The notes: a model not told the origin generated them from the letters alone. Numbered from the stretch's first letter, positions 46,125 through 56,460 are shown. The stretch: 64,000 nt of DNA from Photobacterium damselae (GCF_003026815.1 NZ_PYOG01000001.1:434001-498000); one strand, 5' to 3'. Made by a program: numbers and translations.

Positions 46125-46743
46125 TTGGCAAATTATCATTGTGGATGATCACCCACTTATGCGTAGAGGTATCAATCAGTTACTTAGTTTTGAGCCTGAG
46201 TTCAATGTGATCGGAGAAGCCAGTAATGGGGTAGATGCGGTTGCTTTAGCATTGGAGACCAATCCAGATCTGATTCTACTCGATCTTAATATGAAAGGGA
46301 TGTCAGGTTTAGATACCCTAACCGCAATGCGTAATGAAGGGATCAGCTCCACTATTGTTGTCTTAACCGTTTCAGACAGTAGAGCTGATATTAAAGCCCT
46401 TGTTGCCGCAGGAGCTGATGGCTATTTACTAAAAGATACCGAACCCGATGAATTGATCGCTCTTCTTCATCAAGCTCTTGCAGGAGGAGAAGCATACAGT
46501 TCTATTGTAAAAGAGTATTTAAGTGATGACTTAGCACAAGACTCGCTACTGAGCACACTAACCGATCGTGAACTGCAAATTTTACAAGAAGTGGCGAAAG
46601 GTCATCGCAATAAGCAAATTGCCGACACGCTGTTTATCTCAGAATCAACCGTGAAAGTTCATATGAAAAGCTTGCTGAAAAAACTGCAAGTGAAATCAAG
46701 AACCGCAGCCACTGTTTTGTATCTAGAATCATTAGGTCAGTAA
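46117..46743 (+). CDS. narP: Nitrate/nitrite response regulator NarP
   Basis: NarP is the DNA-binding partner of NarQ. The 208-aa product has a receiver domain (DDHPLMRRG, phospho-acceptor Asp56 in LILLDLNMKG, Lys in YLLKDTEPDEL) and a LuxR/NarL-type HTH domain (LTDRELQILQEVAKGHRNKQ, then ISESTVKVHMKSLLKKLQVK). It binds 7-2-7 sites such as the one between napF and narQ. It overlaps narQ by 8 bases. Confidence 0.95.
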   Translation: MSNWQIIIVDDHPLMRRGINQLLSFEPEFNVIGEASNGVDAVALALETNPDLILLDLNMKGMSGLDTLTAMRNEGISSTIVVLTVSDSRADIKALVAAGADGYLLKDTEPDELIALLHQALAGGEAYSSIVKEYLSDDLAQDSLLSTLTDRELQILQEVAKGHRNKQIADTLFISESTVKVHMKSLLKKLQVKSRTAATVLYLESLGQ

Positions 46744-46758
46744 CGATAAAACACAAAA

Positions 46759-46792
46759 AAACCGCTGTCATTCCTAGTATTGGCAGCGGTTT
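46759..46792. terminator. Bidirectional terminator after narQP
   Basis: AAACCGCTGTCA and TGGCAGCGGTTT pair across a 10-base loop, flanked by A-rich and T-rich sequence, between the convergent narP and winged-helix genes. Confidence 0.85.
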
Positions 46793-46824
46793 GCTCTTAT
46801 TGAGATTGGTCTAATCTCACTGCA

Positions 46825-47103
46825 TCAATTCAAGGCTATAATCAGATCCTTTTCGCGACTTTCGACCCAAGAAACATCAAATGGTCCCCAATCACTCAAC
46901 TTATAATAACCATCATTATGTCGACGACCATCTTGAATGAATGTGAGCTCGATTCCTAAACCAGGTAGCGCTTTCAGTACATCTTGAATGGTACGACGCG
47001 GCCAACCCGTTTGTTCAATTAAACGAGGAACATTAGGGCGTTCCAAATGCTCGACCAATAGCGCTAAATATAAACGACGCGCAAAAACAGGATTCAATTC
47101 CAT
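46825..47103 (-). CDS. Winged helix-turn-helix protein
   Basis: The start is set at 47103 (MELNPVFARRLYLALL) because GGAGGT lies just before it; an open frame continues upstream to 47181 without a ribosome site. The 92-aa product has a winged-helix pattern (VPRLIEQTGWPRRTIQDVLK, residues 25-44) and a basic/acidic wing (FIQDGRRHNDGYYKLSDWG). It probably binds DNA; target and exact family are unknown to me. Confidence 0.78.
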   Translation of the reverse strand: MELNPVFARRLYLALLVEHLERPNVPRLIEQTGWPRRTIQDVLKALPGLGIELTFIQDGRRHNDGYYKLSDWGPFDVSWVESREKDLIIALN

Positions 47104-47436
47104 TGAGACCTCCATACTATACTGAGGTCTATTATTCTCTGTTCCACGCAAATCATGTTGCGTTTGATCAATTAGGCACACGGTTTAATAACGACCACAG
47201 TTTAATTTCTCGATCCTGACCTCATTTTTTATTTCAAATAAATTTGAATGCGTTAACTTTTGTAATTTTCTTACTTAAAACTCGCTGGCACAGAATCGAA
47301 ACTAGACAGAGTCCTACTAACGCAGGTAGAGTTTCTCAATTAACTCAAATAAAGATCTCAATGGCTTACAAGGTAACTCATTTGCATTGAATTCATACCT
47401 TCCATTAGAGTAGAACAATACAGAGGAAGACTCAGC
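47104..47436. other. Intergenic region before the ArsC-family gene
   Basis: This 333-base stretch between divergent genes is A/T-rich. A possible -35/-10 pair (TTGCAT, 18 bases, TAGAGT) lies about 30 bases before 47437. No further gene is seen. Confidence 0.35.
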
Positions 47437-47796
47437 ATGACAGAACCAACTATCGCTTACGGCATTAAAAACTGCGATACCATCAAAAAAATGAAGAAAT
47501 GGTTAGACGCCGAGAATATCCCTTATACATTCCACGATTATCGTGTTGATGGTATCAATAAAGAGATGTTGGAGACTTTTATTGCCGCATTAGGCTGGGA
47601 GAGCTTAATCAATAAACGTGGAACCACTTATCGTCAATTGACTGATGAGCAAAAAGCAGGGCTAGACCAAGCCTCTGCGATTGAGATTATGTTAGATAAT
47701 CCAGCCATCATTAAGCGTCCGGTATTACTTCATAATCACGCTTATCATTTAGGCTTTAAACCCGAACAATACCAAGCTATTTTTACTCAACAATAA
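47437..47796 (+). CDS. yffB: ArsC/Spx-family reductase-like protein (YffB-like)
   Basis: The 119-aa product has the glutaredoxin-like ArsC/Spx fold with a single N-terminal Cys ([19 protein letters not shown], residues 6-24) and the conserved IKRPVLLH segment near residue 89. It lies 10 bases before dapE, as yffB does in E. coli. Its role is unknown; arsenate reductase activity is not expected for this branch. Confidence 0.88.
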   Translation: MTEPTIAYGIKNCDTIKKMKKWLDAENIPYTFHDYRVDGINKEMLETFIAALGWESLINKRGTTYRQLTDEQKAGLDQASAIEIMLDNPAIIKRPVLLHNHAYHLGFKPEQYQAIFTQQ

Positions 47797-47806
47797 GGAT
47801 TCAAGG

Positions 47807-48940
47807 ATGTCAGATAGTCCTGTTATTTCGCTGGCTAAGGATTTGCTCAGCCGCCGCTCCGTCACTCCTGAAGATGCTGGCTGCCAAGATGTAATGATAG
47901 AGCGTTTACGCCAACTTGGTTTTTGTATTGAAACCATGGTATTTAACGATACTACTAACTTATGGGCTCGCCGAGGCACTCAAGCTCCCCTGTTTGTTTT
48001 TGCTGGCCATACCGATGTAGTCCCATCTGGCCCAATAGAGCAATGGCATACTCCTCCTTTTGAGCCCACGATTAAAGATGGCATGCTATATGGGCGAGGA
48101 GCTGCCGATATGAAAGGTTCCTTAGCCTGCATGATTGTCGCTATTGAACGTTTTATTGCAGAAAACCCTGATCATCAAGGATCTATCGGTCTTCTTATCA
48201 CCTCAGATGAAGAAGGGCCATTTATTAACGGGACAACACGTGTGGTTGATACGCTCGAAGCACGTAATGAAAAAATTGATCTCTGCATTGTGGGCGAACC
48301 ATCTTCAACGCTTGTTGTGGGTGATGTGGTCAAAAATGGACGTCGTGGATCCATTACAGGCGATCTAACTGTAAAAGGGATCCAAGGCCATGTTGCCTAC
48401 CCTCACCTTGCAGATAATCCCGTTCATCGAGCTCTGCCTGCACTGGCTGAGTTAGCGGCAAAAACATGGGATAACGGCAATGACTATTTTCCGCCGACCA
48501 GCTTTCAGATCCCCAATATCAACGCAGGTACAGGAGCATCAAATGTCGTTCCTGGAGAGTGTCAGGTTCAATTTAACTTCCGTTTTAGTACCGAATTAAC
48601 CGATGAAGCGATCAAAGCTCAAGTTCATGAGATTTTAGATCAACATCAGCTCGACTATCACTTAAACTGGACACTCAGCGGTCATCCATTCTTAACCGAA
48701 AAAGGAACACTCGTTGATGCTGTGGTGGCCGCGATTGAAGAAGTCGCTCATATCACCCCCGAGCTTTCAACCAGTGGTGGCACTTCAGATGGTCGATTTA
48801 TCGCACGTACAGGAGCTCAAGTGATCGAACTGGGGCCAGTTAATGCGACAATTCATAAAGTTAACGAATGTGTCAAAATAGAAGACCTTGAACTGCTTAC
48901 TGACATGTATCAAAAAGTGCTTGAAAAAACATTAGCTTAG
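47807..48940 (+). CDS. dapE: Succinyl-diaminopimelate desuccinylase DapE
   Basis: DapE removes succinate from N-succinyl-diaminopimelate in lysine and peptidoglycan precursor synthesis. The 377-aa M20 metallohydrolase shows the metal-binding motifs [36 protein letters not shown] (catalytic Glu-Glu) and [12 protein letters not shown]. Downstream lies a small DUF2897 gene, in the position of ypfN in E. coli. Confidence 0.97.
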   Translation: MSDSPVISLAKDLLSRRSVTPEDAGCQDVMIERLRQLGFCIETMVFNDTTNLWARRGTQAPLFVFAGHTDVVPSGPIEQWHTPPFEPTIKDGMLYGRGAADMKGSLACMIVAIERFIAENPDHQGSIGLLITSDEEGPFINGTTRVVDTLEARNEKIDLCIVGEPSSTLVVGDVVKNGRRGSITGDLTVKGIQGHVAYPHLADNPVHRALPALAELAAKTWDNGNDYFPPTSFQIPNINAGTGASNVVPGECQVQFNFRFSTELTDEAIKAQVHEILDQHQLDYHLNWTLSGHPFLTEKGTLVDAVVAAIEEVAHITPELSTSGGTSDGRFIARTGAQVIELGPVNATIHKVNECVKIEDLELLTDMYQKVLEKTLA

Positions 48941-49019
48941 TCTGAATTATTCTCGCGAAAATAAAGGCTTATTGCTATGCTGATAAACAAATGATGAAGC
49001 TAACTAGATAGAGGTGCAA

Positions 49020-49226
49020 ATGGAGTGGCTCTTTAATCCGTGGGTAATATCGTTAATTATCGTAGCAGTGATTGCCAGCAATATTGCGGCTCTTAAATAC
49101 ACCGCACATATGAAGTTTGGTCAGAAAGAGAAAATTGACTATCTCCGAGAAAAACAGCAGCGTGAAGCCGCATTAAAAGCAGAGCAAGAAAAAGAACGCG
49201 CGAATTCAGAACAAGATCCAAAATAA
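49020..49226 (+). CDS. DUF2897 small membrane protein
   Basis: The 68-aa product starts at ATG 49020 (MEWLFNPWVI), with AGAGGT just before it; a GTG two codons earlier is less likely. One membrane helix (WVISLIIVAVIASNIAAL) is followed by a charged Lys/Glu coiled tail. It follows dapE by 80 bases. Function unknown. Confidence 0.75.
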   Translation: MEWLFNPWVISLIIVAVIASNIAALKYTAHMKFGQKEKIDYLREKQQREAALKAEQEKERANSEQDPK

Positions 49227-49227
49227 A

Positions 49228-49260
49228 AAAACGGCTGAAGCATCACACTTCAGCCGTTTT
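49228..49260. terminator. Bidirectional terminator between DUF2897 and proA
   Basis: AAAACGGCTGAAG pairs perfectly with CTTCAGCCGTTTT across a 7-base loop between convergent genes. Confidence 0.9.
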
Positions 49261-49274
49261 TCAATGGAGACAGA

Positions 49275-50531
49275 TTAAGCTCGACTTAAATAGTCCGCAA
49301 CGCCTACCCATTTATAACTGGTTAACTCTTCTAAGCCCATTGGCCCGCGAGCGTGCAACTTCTGAGTAGATACCGCAACTTCAGCACCTAAGCCAAATTG
49401 TGCACCATCAGTAAAACGAGTTGATGCATTGACATATACCGCTGCAGAGCCTGCCGCATTAACGAAACGCTCAGCAGCCATCAAATCATTTGTTAGAATC
49501 GAATCTGAGTGGCTCGCATTATGTTCGCGCATATGAAGAATAGCTTCATTAACATCAGCTACCACCTTGATACCAAGTGTATAGCTGAGCCATTCAGTAT
49601 CAAAATCGCCGTCTTGAGCCAAGCGTAGTGATGAGGCTTTACCTTCCAATAGTGCAAATGCCGCTTCATCGGCAACTAAGGTCACTTTGCCAGCATTCAT
49701 ACGCTCAACCAAACGAGGTAAGAAAGCTTCCGCAATTTTCTCATGTACAAGTAGTGTATCCAATGCATTACATGCAGACGGACGTTGCACTTTAGCATTT
49801 TCAACCACATCCAGTGAGCGAGTAAGATCTGCACTGGCATCAACAAACATATGGCTAATACCAAATCCACCAATAATCACAGGAATGGTACTGTTTTCCT
49901 TACACATTTTATGTAAGCCTGCACCACCGCGAGGAATAATCATATCGACGTATTGATCTAAGCGCAGTAACTGAGACACATATTCACGGTCAGGTTGTTC
50001 AATATATTGAACCGAAGCCGCTGGAAGTCCTGCTTTATCTAATGCAGATTGAATGACTTTAACCAGTTCCATATTCGAATGGAATGTTTCACGACCACCA
50101 CGCAAAATACTGGCATTACCTGTTTTTAGACATAAGGCCGCAATATCGATGGTTACATTTGGTCGCGCCTCATAAATAACACCAATAACGCCAAGTGGTA
50201 CACGACGACGGCTCAAACGCATACCATTTTCCAGTACTCGGCAATCAATTTCAGAGCCAACGGGATCGTTTAGTTTAATGACATTACGAACATCATTAGC
50301 AATACCGACCAAACGATCTTTCGTGAGTAAAAGACGATCGATAAGTGCATCGCTCATGCCTGATTCACGCGCAGCTGCAATGTCTTTTTCATTTGCAGCT
50401 AAAATGGTTGCTTCTTGTACTTCCAATTCGTCTGCAATAATCGCTAGTGCTTGATTTTTCTGTGCTGTGGCAACGGTTGCCAGTTCAAAAGCCGCTTTTT
50501 GTGCAGCTTGACCCATTAATTCTAAATTCAC
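49275..50531 (-). CDS. proA: Gamma-glutamyl phosphate reductase ProA
   Basis: ProA makes glutamate-5-semialdehyde in proline synthesis. I set the start at the GTG at 50531 (coding [17 protein letters not shown] after Met) because AGGGG lies 8 bases upstream and the 418-aa length equals the family; an in-frame ATG at 50573 adds 14 residues. Motifs are the catalytic Cys in [13 protein letters not shown] and the C-terminal [15 protein letters not shown]. It is downstream of proB. Confidence 0.94.
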   Translation of the reverse strand: MNLELMGQAAQKAAFELATVATAQKNQALAIIADELEVQEATILAANEKDIAAARESGMSDALIDRLLLTKDRLVGIANDVRNVIKLNDPVGSEIDCRVLENGMRLSRRRVPLGVIGVIYEARPNVTIDIAALCLKTGNASILRGGRETFHSNMELVKVIQSALDKAGLPAASVQYIEQPDREYVSQLLRLDQYVDMIIPRGGAGLHKMCKENSTIPVIIGGFGISHMFVDASADLTRSLDVVENAKVQRPSACNALDTLLVHEKIAEAFLPRLVERMNAGKVTLVADEAAFALLEGKASSLRLAQDGDFDTEWLSYTLGIKVVADVNEAILHMREHNASHSDSILTNDLMAAERFVNAAGSAAVYVNASTRFTDGAQFGLGAEVAVSTQKLHARGPMGLEELTSYKWVGVADYLSRA

Positions 50532-50623
50532 GTCCAACTTCCCCTGCTGTATTCTTGTTATCTCTTCTGCCATTGTCGGTTATTCACCACAGAAAAGATA
50601 TGCAATATATTGATTAATTATGC

Positions 50624-51772
50624 TTAGATCACAACCAAATCATCACGATGAATCGCAACATGACCATATTCATAACCAAGAATTTGATGGATATCATGAC
50701 TGTGTTTTCCGGCAATTTTTAACATGTCAGTGCTGGAATAACGACTGATACCACGAGCCAGTAATACGCCATCTTTATTGAAGATACGGACAACTTCACC
50801 TCGTTCAAACTCACCTTTAACGCCAGTGATCCCTTTTGGTAATAGGCTACTACCACGTTCTTGAACAGCAACAACCGCACCATCGTCAATCATGATGTCA
50901 CCCGCTGGAGGAGGACCTGCTAAAATCCAGCGTTTACGACTCTCAAGTGGACACTCAAGAGGTAAGAAACGAGTACCAACGGATTCGCCACGAGCTAAAT
51001 CAATGATTACATCAGGTCGGCTTCCCGCTGCAATAACCACTTCAATACCCGCACGACGAGCAACATCTGCCGCTTGAAGTTTTGTAGCCATACCACCAGT
51101 ACCAAGGCCACCGACACTGCCACCGGCAATGTTACGTAGTGTCTCATCAATAGTATGAACTTCACGAATAAGCTCAGCATCAGGGTTACTGCGAGGGTCT
51201 GCCGTAAATAAGCCAGGTTGATCGGTCAACAATAAGAGTTTATCAGCACCGGCTAAAATACCGACTAATGCAGATAAGTTATCATTATCACCAACTTTAA
51301 TTTCAGTCGTTGCTACTGCGTCATTTTCATTTACAACAGGGATAATGCCATTATCAAGAAGCGCAACTAACATATCGCGCGCATTTAAAAAACGCTCACG
51401 ATCGTTTAAATCAGCACGAGTTAACAACATTTGACCAATATTAAAACCGTAAATGCCAAATAAGCTCTGCCACTCTTGGATCAAACAACTTTGACCAACA
51501 GCTGCTAGTAACTGCTTACTTGCCATGGTTTTGGGCAGTTCGGGGTAACCTAAATGTTCACGGCCTGCTGCAATTGCACCTGAAGTTACCACAATAACTT
51601 TGTGACCTTCGTGACGAAGCATTGCACATTGACGCACTAGCTCAACCATGTGGGCACGGTTTAGCTTTAGAGTACCACCAGTTAGAACACTGGTACCTAG
51701 CTTAACAACTACGGTGTGCTTAACATCGGCACCGTTTTTTGTATTCGCTGTAAGTGTTTTAGATTCTGCCAT
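50624..51772 (-). CDS. proB: Glutamate 5-kinase ProB
   Basis: ProB catalyses the first, feedback-inhibited step of proline synthesis. The start is set at 51772 ([12 protein letters not shown]); a longer frame from 51838 adds a hydrophobic 22-residue piece without a ribosome site. The amino-acid kinase domain begins [18 protein letters not shown] and includes [19 protein letters not shown] and [20 protein letters not shown]. The C-terminal PUA domain (about 290-370) is present. The proBA order and the nearby crl-frsA-gpt-pepD genes match E. coli. Confidence 0.95.
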   Translation of the reverse strand: MAESKTLTANTKNGADVKHTVVVKLGTSVLTGGTLKLNRAHMVELVRQCAMLRHEGHKVIVVTSGAIAAGREHLGYPELPKTMASKQLLAAVGQSCLIQEWQSLFGIYGFNIGQMLLTRADLNDRERFLNARDMLVALLDNGIIPVVNENDAVATTEIKVGDNDNLSALVGILAGADKLLLLTDQPGLFTADPRSNPDAELIREVHTIDETLRNIAGGSVGGLGTGGMATKLQAADVARRAGIEVVIAAGSRPDVIIDLARGESVGTRFLPLECPLESRKRWILAGPPPAGDIMIDDGAVVAVQERGSSLLPKGITGVKGEFERGEVVRIFNKDGVLLARGISRYSSTDMLKIAGKHSHDIHQILGYEYGHVAIHRDDLVVI

Positions 51773-51906
51773 CGGTTTTAAAAATAGGATGAATAATAAG
51801 AGTACCTTCCTTTTATCAATACCACGCAAAAAGCACAAGAAAAAAGCGAATTGAATAGCATGAATTCATACTTAAAACAGCTGTTGATGGTTTTTAGAAC
51901 AAAAAA

Positions 51907-51944
51907 GTGCCCATCTCATCTATTTAGATAGAAAAAATGGACAC
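51907..51944 (-). terminator. Terminator after crl
   Basis: GTGCCCAT and ATGGACAC pair with one mismatch around an inner TCTAT/ATAGA pairing, followed by TTTTTT on the minus strand, 46 bases beyond the crl stop. Confidence 0.75.
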
Positions 51945-51990
51945 TCTCTATTGGAAAAATATTTTATCGTAGCGAAAAAAAGAAGTGATT

Positions 51991-52386
51991 TTAGCGCTCT
52001 AATTGAGGCTCAGATAAGTCTTCGCTTGGTATTAACTCTAATTCGCTTTCATCAATCACAAACTGACATAGCTTCGGATAGAAATCGTTTAATGTATCCA
52101 TAACCGCATCTTTGTGTTTTGCTGGTAACTTATCTTCACTCCAGTCACCATTAACATCATAGCGGCCAAAAAAATAGCGATAACTAAAACCACGCTCAGT
52201 TGGTGTTAATTCCATCCACCAGCCCCAAAACTCTCGCTTCTCAGGGTCTTTATTGGCATTAATACAACTGGCTAAACAGTCAAAGAAAAACAGCTCTGTA
52301 CTGGTCTGTTCTTGACGTAAATATGGACCGATAGCGGTTAATTTTGTGACTAATCGGCCATAAGGGGGAAATGTTGCTGTTGTCAT
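51991..52386 (-). CDS. crl: Sigma-S assembly factor Crl
   Basis: Crl binds sigma-S and favours formation of its RNA polymerase holoenzyme. The 131-aa product shows the family core (GRLVTKLTAIGPYLRQEQT, CLASCINANKDPEKREFWGW, RGFSYRYFFGRYDVNGDW). It lies between proB and frsA, as in E. coli. Confidence 0.95.
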   Translation of the reverse strand: MTTATFPPYGRLVTKLTAIGPYLRQEQTSTELFFFDCLASCINANKDPEKREFWGWWMELTPTERGFSYRYFFGRYDVNGDWSEDKLPAKHKDAVMDTLNDFYPKLCQFVIDESELELIPSEDLSEPQLER

Positions 52387-52499
52387 AGTCTACCCATCCA
52401 TAGTTTGATTATGCAGCTAATCACCCATTAGCTAACTATCTAATAATTATGGACAAGTCTCTTGGGATAAACAAAAGTAAAACCAGTATAAAGTAAAAA

Positions 52500-52529
52500 A
52501 AAGCGCTAACCATCACAAGTTAACGCTTT
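52500..52529 (-). terminator. Terminator after frsA
   Basis: AAAGCGCTAAC pairs with GTTAACGCTTT across an 8-base loop, 20 bases beyond the frsA stop; T residues follow on the minus strand. Confidence 0.8.
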
Positions 52530-52548
52530 AAATTTCAGCAAGTTGCTA

Positions 52549-53811
52549 TTAATCTGCTAATACTTTTTCGTTTAACCACTCAACCACCATAGTCATGGCC
52601 CGATGATAACCATCATGAAGCGGCTTCTCTGGTAAGGTCACCGCTTTACCACGATAACTCGACATCGCAATCAGCTGATTATCCGATTCAGGACAAACAG
52701 GGTCATTTTTTAAACTCAAACCAAGCATAGGAATACCTACTGGGCGTCGACCAACAATACCTTGATTTTTTAATGACCAAGCAGGTAAATGAGATAATAA
52801 CGCGGTTTTTGATACCCCATTTTTGCCCAAACGAGATGCTAAAACATCCAAATACATACGTGGAATTTGATCAAGCATCTTAGGTTGAGTAAAGAAGCTA
52901 TGAATAATACCGCCTAAACTGATACAGGTTTTCAATCGAGCTGACTCAAGAAATCCCAATCGAATAGCTGCATTACCACCAAAGCGTAGACCTAACATCG
53001 CCACTTTATGATGATCTACCCAAGGGACATCACGCAGTTGCTGTAGTAAGGCTTGGTGCAATCGGCTGGTATCTTCAGTCAAACTCCAACGGGCACTGTA
53101 ACCCACCGATGGCATATCAAGAGTGACCATAGCAAAACCAGCAGGACCTAAATAATCCGTGTATAAACGCCATAGATCGCACTGCATAGTATCTAAGCCA
53201 CCGCTCACAATAACGGTCGGAAGCAGCTTATCGGTCCGAGGAAGATGAATAAACGCTTGGAACGTTTTACCCTCATATTTTACATCTATTGTGCGCATAT
53301 CATGAGGACGTAACTCAATCGCTTCTTTATAACTTTGATTGGCGTGTAATTCTGCTTGAGCCGCTAATTCGTCCCCTTTGATATGAGGATAAGCTGCAAT
53401 GCTGTAATGGATACTGGATTTAAACATCAGTTCAGCAGCAGTTTCTTGATTACCTTGTGATGCTTGGTAACGAGCTTGCTTATGATAGCGCCCTGCTATT
53501 TGCGACCACTCATAGTTCCAGTTACCAGGGCGATAACCAATCACGGTATCAAGAAGTGCATCATCGGTACGAGGAGCTTCTGTTGAAGTGATACGAGCCA
53601 AGACTTCTTCAAGCACAATGGGATCAACCCCTTGCCAGATCCATTGCGGACGACGCAAAACTCGATACCATCCCGTTTCACTATCGCCATCAATTGCGTT
53701 ATGCACCGCTGTATCACTATGAGCAATTTTCACTAAATTTGAGGTTTCTTTAATATTAGCTCTTGGTGCAAATAGTTTTTCAGACAGATTGGTCTTTGAA
53801 GATTCAGCCAT
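52549..53811 (-). CDS. frsA: Esterase FrsA (fermentation-respiration switch protein)
   Basis: FrsA is an alpha/beta-hydrolase first described in vibrios and enterics as a partner of IIA-Glc and a regulator of the respiration-fermentation balance. The 420-aa product has the opening NLSEKLFAPRANIKETSNLV and an alpha/beta-hydrolase core (PTVIVSGGLDTMQCDLWRLY, VAMLGLRFGGNAAIRLGFL). The Ser-to-Arg change in the nucleophile-elbow-like GLRFGG suggests non-classical catalysis. The crr product encoded in this window is its known partner in V. vulnificus. Confidence 0.93.
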   Translation of the reverse strand: MAESSKTNLSEKLFAPRANIKETSNLVKIAHSDTAVHNAIDGDSETGWYRVLRRPQWIWQGVDPIVLEEVLARITSTEAPRTDDALLDTVIGYRPGNWNYEWSQIAGRYHKQARYQASQGNQETAAELMFKSSIHYSIAAYPHIKGDELAAQAELHANQSYKEAIELRPHDMRTIDVKYEGKTFQAFIHLPRTDKLLPTVIVSGGLDTMQCDLWRLYTDYLGPAGFAMVTLDMPSVGYSARWSLTEDTSRLHQALLQQLRDVPWVDHHKVAMLGLRFGGNAAIRLGFLESARLKTCISLGGIIHSFFTQPKMLDQIPRMYLDVLASRLGKNGVSKTALLSHLPAWSLKNQGIVGRRPVGIPMLGLSLKNDPVCPESDNQLIAMSSYRGKAVTLPEKPLHDGYHRAMTMVVEWLNEKVLAD

Positions 53812-53990
53812 AATAACTTCCCTAGCCGTTCAAGGGCATCACACTGCAACTTAGTTACAGTCGCCAAGAAAAAAGTATCTCAATGTAATACAGACAAACA
53901 GTAACGTACTGTTTCATTAGTTATTACATAGATAATTTGAATTGCAGATACTATAACAAGGCTAGTATGGGTTTGCTGTTAAATCATAAA

Positions 53991-54018
53991 AAAAGACGCT
54001 CAAAATAGAGCGCCTTTT
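53991..54018 (-). terminator. Terminator after gpt
   Basis: AAAAGACGCTC and GAGCGCCTTTT form a hairpin with a 6-base loop, 49 bases beyond the gpt stop, followed by T-rich sequence on the minus strand. Confidence 0.8.
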
Positions 54019-54067
54019 AGTCAATCTTAGTTTACTGGATTTAGTAAACTACTTCTTATCGATGATC

Positions 54068-54526
54068 TTAACGTTTAGCGATAGGATCAACAAATGTTAC
54101 GGCCATATCCCAAGGCTGTTCAATCCAAGTATCTTGAGGAATATCAACAACAAAATCATCTACAAGGTGCTTACCTGCAGGCTTTGCACATACAGTCACA
54201 AACTTACCACGAGGGTACATTTCGCGGATTTTCTCAGCAGTACCGCCTGTATCAACCAAGTCATCAATGATAATGAAACCTTCACCATCACCATCAGCTT
54301 GCTTAAGAACACGCATATCACGTTGGTGATCGTGGTCGTAGCTAGAAATACACACGGTATCGACATGACGAAGGCCTAACTCACGAGCCAAAATCGCTGC
54401 AGGTACTAAACCGCCACGGCTTACTGCAATAATACCTTTCCACTGATCGGCAGGTAGCAATTTCTCTGCTAACTGGCGAGTGTACATCTGCATGTTATCC
54501 CAAGTGATGACGAACTTCTGAGTCAT
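54068..54526 (-). CDS. gpt: Xanthine-guanine phosphoribosyltransferase Gpt
   Basis: Gpt salvages guanine and xanthine to their nucleotides using PRPP. The 152-aa product has the PRPP-binding motif [18 protein letters not shown] near residue 83 and the opening [20 protein letters not shown]. Position next to frsA and pepD matches E. coli; a purine permease gene lies 76 bases upstream on the same strand, so uptake and salvage may be cotranscribed. Confidence 0.96.
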   Translation of the reverse strand: MTQKFVITWDNMQMYTRQLAEKLLPADQWKGIIAVSRGGLVPAAILARELGLRHVDTVCISSYDHDHQRDMRVLKQADGDGEGFIIIDDLVDTGGTAEKIREMYPRGKFVTVCAKPAGKHLVDDFVVDIPQDTWIEQPWDMAVTFVDPIAKR

Positions 54527-54602
54527 AATCCAAAGAACCTCTGTTCTGATAAAACTGTAAAAATATAGAGGCTAAATAGAAACTATCTAGCCAAACTGAA
54601 AC

Positions 54603-55892
54603 TTATAGAAAAATGATTTTAGCTAAGAACAGACCTGCAATGACCCAAACACTGACATTGATATCACGCCCTTTCCCGCTCATCACTTTTACTGCTGCGT
54701 AAGTAATAAAACCAAGACCAATCCCTTCTGCAATTGAGTAGGTTAAAGGCATTAATAAACACACTACAACAACAGGTGCTGCCTCGGTAAGATCACGCCA
54801 ATCTACGCTCACCAACCCAGATATCATTAAAATTGCCACATAGAATAACGCACCAGCGGTTGCATAAGCAGGAACCATACCGGCAAGTGGCGCAAAAAAT
54901 AAAGCTAACAGGAATAATACACCGACTGTGACAGCAGTAAGACCTGTACGTCCTCCAACTGCTACACCCGACACACTTTCAACAAAAGAGGTGGTATTGG
55001 ATGTACCTAATAACGCACCAACCGATGTTGCTGTACTATCAGCTAATAATGCACGACTTAAACGTGGCAGTTTGCCATCTTTATCCATCAGATTTGCTTT
55101 TGTTGCTACACCAACTAATGTGCCTGCAGTATCAAACAAATCAACAAATAAGAAAGCAAATACAACTGAAATCAGGCCCACTTCCATTGCACCTGAAAAA
55201 TCTAACTGCATAAAGGTTGGTGCAAGACTTGGTGGCATAGAAACAACACCGTTATACGTCACTTCACCAAAAATAATGCTAATGCCAGTAACAACCAAAA
55301 TAGCGATTAATACTGCAGCTTTATAACCACGATGAACCAAAGCGATCGTTAAGAAAAAACCTAAAGCTGCCATAACAGCTGGGAAACTGGTTAGATCGCC
55401 TGCACTCACTAACGTTGCAGGATTATCAACAACGATACCCGAACTTTGAAGGGCAATAAAAGCAAGGAATAAACCTATACCTGCCGATATCCCGATCCGC
55501 AAAGAATGAGGGATGGCATTAATTATCCATTCACGAACTTTAAGCAAACTCAGGGCGATAAAACATAAGCCAGATAAGAAAACCGCAGCTAATGCAACTT
55601 GCCAAGTATAGCCCATACCAAGTACAACGCTGTAAGTGAAAAAGGCATTAAGACCCATACCTGGCGCTTGAGCCACCGGATAATTCGCAATAAAGCCCAT
55701 CACAAAACAGCCAATCATGGCAGCAAGACAGGTCGCAACAAACACTGCGCCCTTATCCATACCGGTATTGGCCAGCATTGTTGGATTCACAAAAATAATA
55801 TAAGCCATGGTGAGGAACGTTGTTACCCCAGCTAACACCTCAGTACGAACATTCGTACCGTTTTCCTTTAACTTAAACAGTTTTTCGAACAT
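54603..55892 (-). CDS. NCS2/AzgA-type purine permease
   Basis: The 429-aa protein has 12-14 predicted membrane helices and signature motifs of the AzgA-like purine transporters: EVLAGVTTFLTMAYIIFVNP, PGMGLNAFFTYSVVLGMGYT, FVDLFDTAGTLVGVATKA and LLGTSNTTSFVESVSGVAVG. Substrates are probably guanine/hypoxanthine or adenine; sequence alone does not decide. AAGGA lies 10 bases before its ATG. A PurR-type operator and a TATAAT lie just upstream, and gpt lies downstream. Confidence 0.9.
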   Translation of the reverse strand: MFEKLFKLKENGTNVRTEVLAGVTTFLTMAYIIFVNPTMLANTGMDKGAVFVATCLAAMIGCFVMGFIANYPVAQAPGMGLNAFFTYSVVLGMGYTWQVALAAVFLSGLCFIALSLLKVREWIINAIPHSLRIGISAGIGLFLAFIALQSSGIVVDNPATLVSAGDLTSFPAVMAALGFFLTIALVHRGYKAAVLIAILVVTGISIIFGEVTYNGVVSMPPSLAPTFMQLDFSGAMEVGLISVVFAFLFVDLFDTAGTLVGVATKANLMDKDGKLPRLSRALLADSTATSVGALLGTSNTTSFVESVSGVAVGGRTGLTAVTVGVLFLLALFFAPLAGMVPAYATAGALFYVAILMISGLVSVDWRDLTEAAPVVVVCLLMPLTYSIAEGIGLGFITYAAVKVMSGKGRDINVSVWVIAGLFLAKIIFL

Positions 55893-55937
55893 GCAACTCG
55901 GTTCCTTGGAGATTTATGCATAAAAGTAAAATAAAAA

Positions 55938-55953
55938 TAGAAAACGTTTGCGC
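55938..55953. promoter_or_regulatory. PurR-type operator of the purine permease
   Basis: On the minus strand GCGCAAACGTTTTC matches the PurR box (ACGCAAACGTTTNCGT) in its central 12 bases. It lies 46 bases before the permease ATG and downstream of a TATAAT (55973-55978), a position that would block transcription when purines are plentiful. Confidence 0.75.
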
Positions 55954-56187
55954 AGCCTATTTTTGGGGTGGGATTATAGTCGTAGAAGTGATGGATTTCC
56001 ACTATTTACCCTGACAATTGCCAAAAAAGTAATAGATTAGAGTTCTATTTATACTCAACAGAAACTTAAAGATAAAAAGACCTTTAAAAGCAATAAGATA
56101 AATAAAATAAGTGTGATTGTTTTTTCAACAACTAAAAAATGAAGAATGCCATTCTTAAGCAAGTTTGCTTTTAAAAGCATAAAAAAA

Positions 56188-56210
56188 CGCCACCCCAAAC
56201 TGGAGTGGCG
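56188..56210 (-). terminator. Strong terminator of the small minus-strand unit
   Basis: CGCCACCCC and GGAGTGGCG pair with one mismatch around a 5-base loop, followed by seven T residues on the minus strand. No annotated gene precedes it, which points to an uncharted transcript. Confidence 0.85.
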
Positions 56211-56321
56211 GCAGAATTGTTGCAAATAACCACATTTGGCTATTTAAGAATTCTTAATTTTAGGGGGGTGAACATAATGTTCGGTGTTGCTGTATCAGAA
56301 AATACAACAGCACAAATTCAA

Positions 56322-56414
56322 TTATTTATAACCGAAAGAACTTGGGTAAGTGAAGTTACCAGTATAGATAGAACGGTTATTCCAAAAATGCGCAATAGAA
56401 GAAAATAGTTTCAT
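56322..56414 (-). CDS. Candidate 30-aa small protein
   Basis: The ORF begins MKLFSSIAHFWNNRSIYTGN, ends GYK and has AAGGTG 6 bases before its ATG. It is rich in aromatic residues (Phe, Trp, Tyr). It starts 10 bases after a preceding 11-codon ORF ends and lies inside the unit bounded by a promoter and terminator. No family recognised; it may be a leader peptide or a small functional protein. Confidence 0.4.
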   Translation of the reverse strand: MKLFSSIAHFWNNRSIYTGNFTYPSSFGYK

Positions 56415-56424
56415 TGTTATCACC

Positions 56425-56460
56425 TTAATCATAAGTAATCCAAAAACATGCGTCATGCAT
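56425..56460 (-). CDS. Candidate 11-aa leader peptide
   Basis: MHDACFWITYD is preceded by AAGGA 8 bases upstream of its ATG, and that ATG overlaps the stop of a longer upstream frame (ATGCATGA). The arrangement suggests coupled translation, as in attenuator leaders. Too short for a sequence-based judgement. Confidence 0.3.
   Translation of the reverse strand: MHDACFWITYD

Noticed and set aside
55893-56260. Purine riboswitch before the purine permease
   Set aside because: I looked on the minus strand for the conserved purine-aptamer core and loop-loop sequences and found none; a PurR box explains control better.
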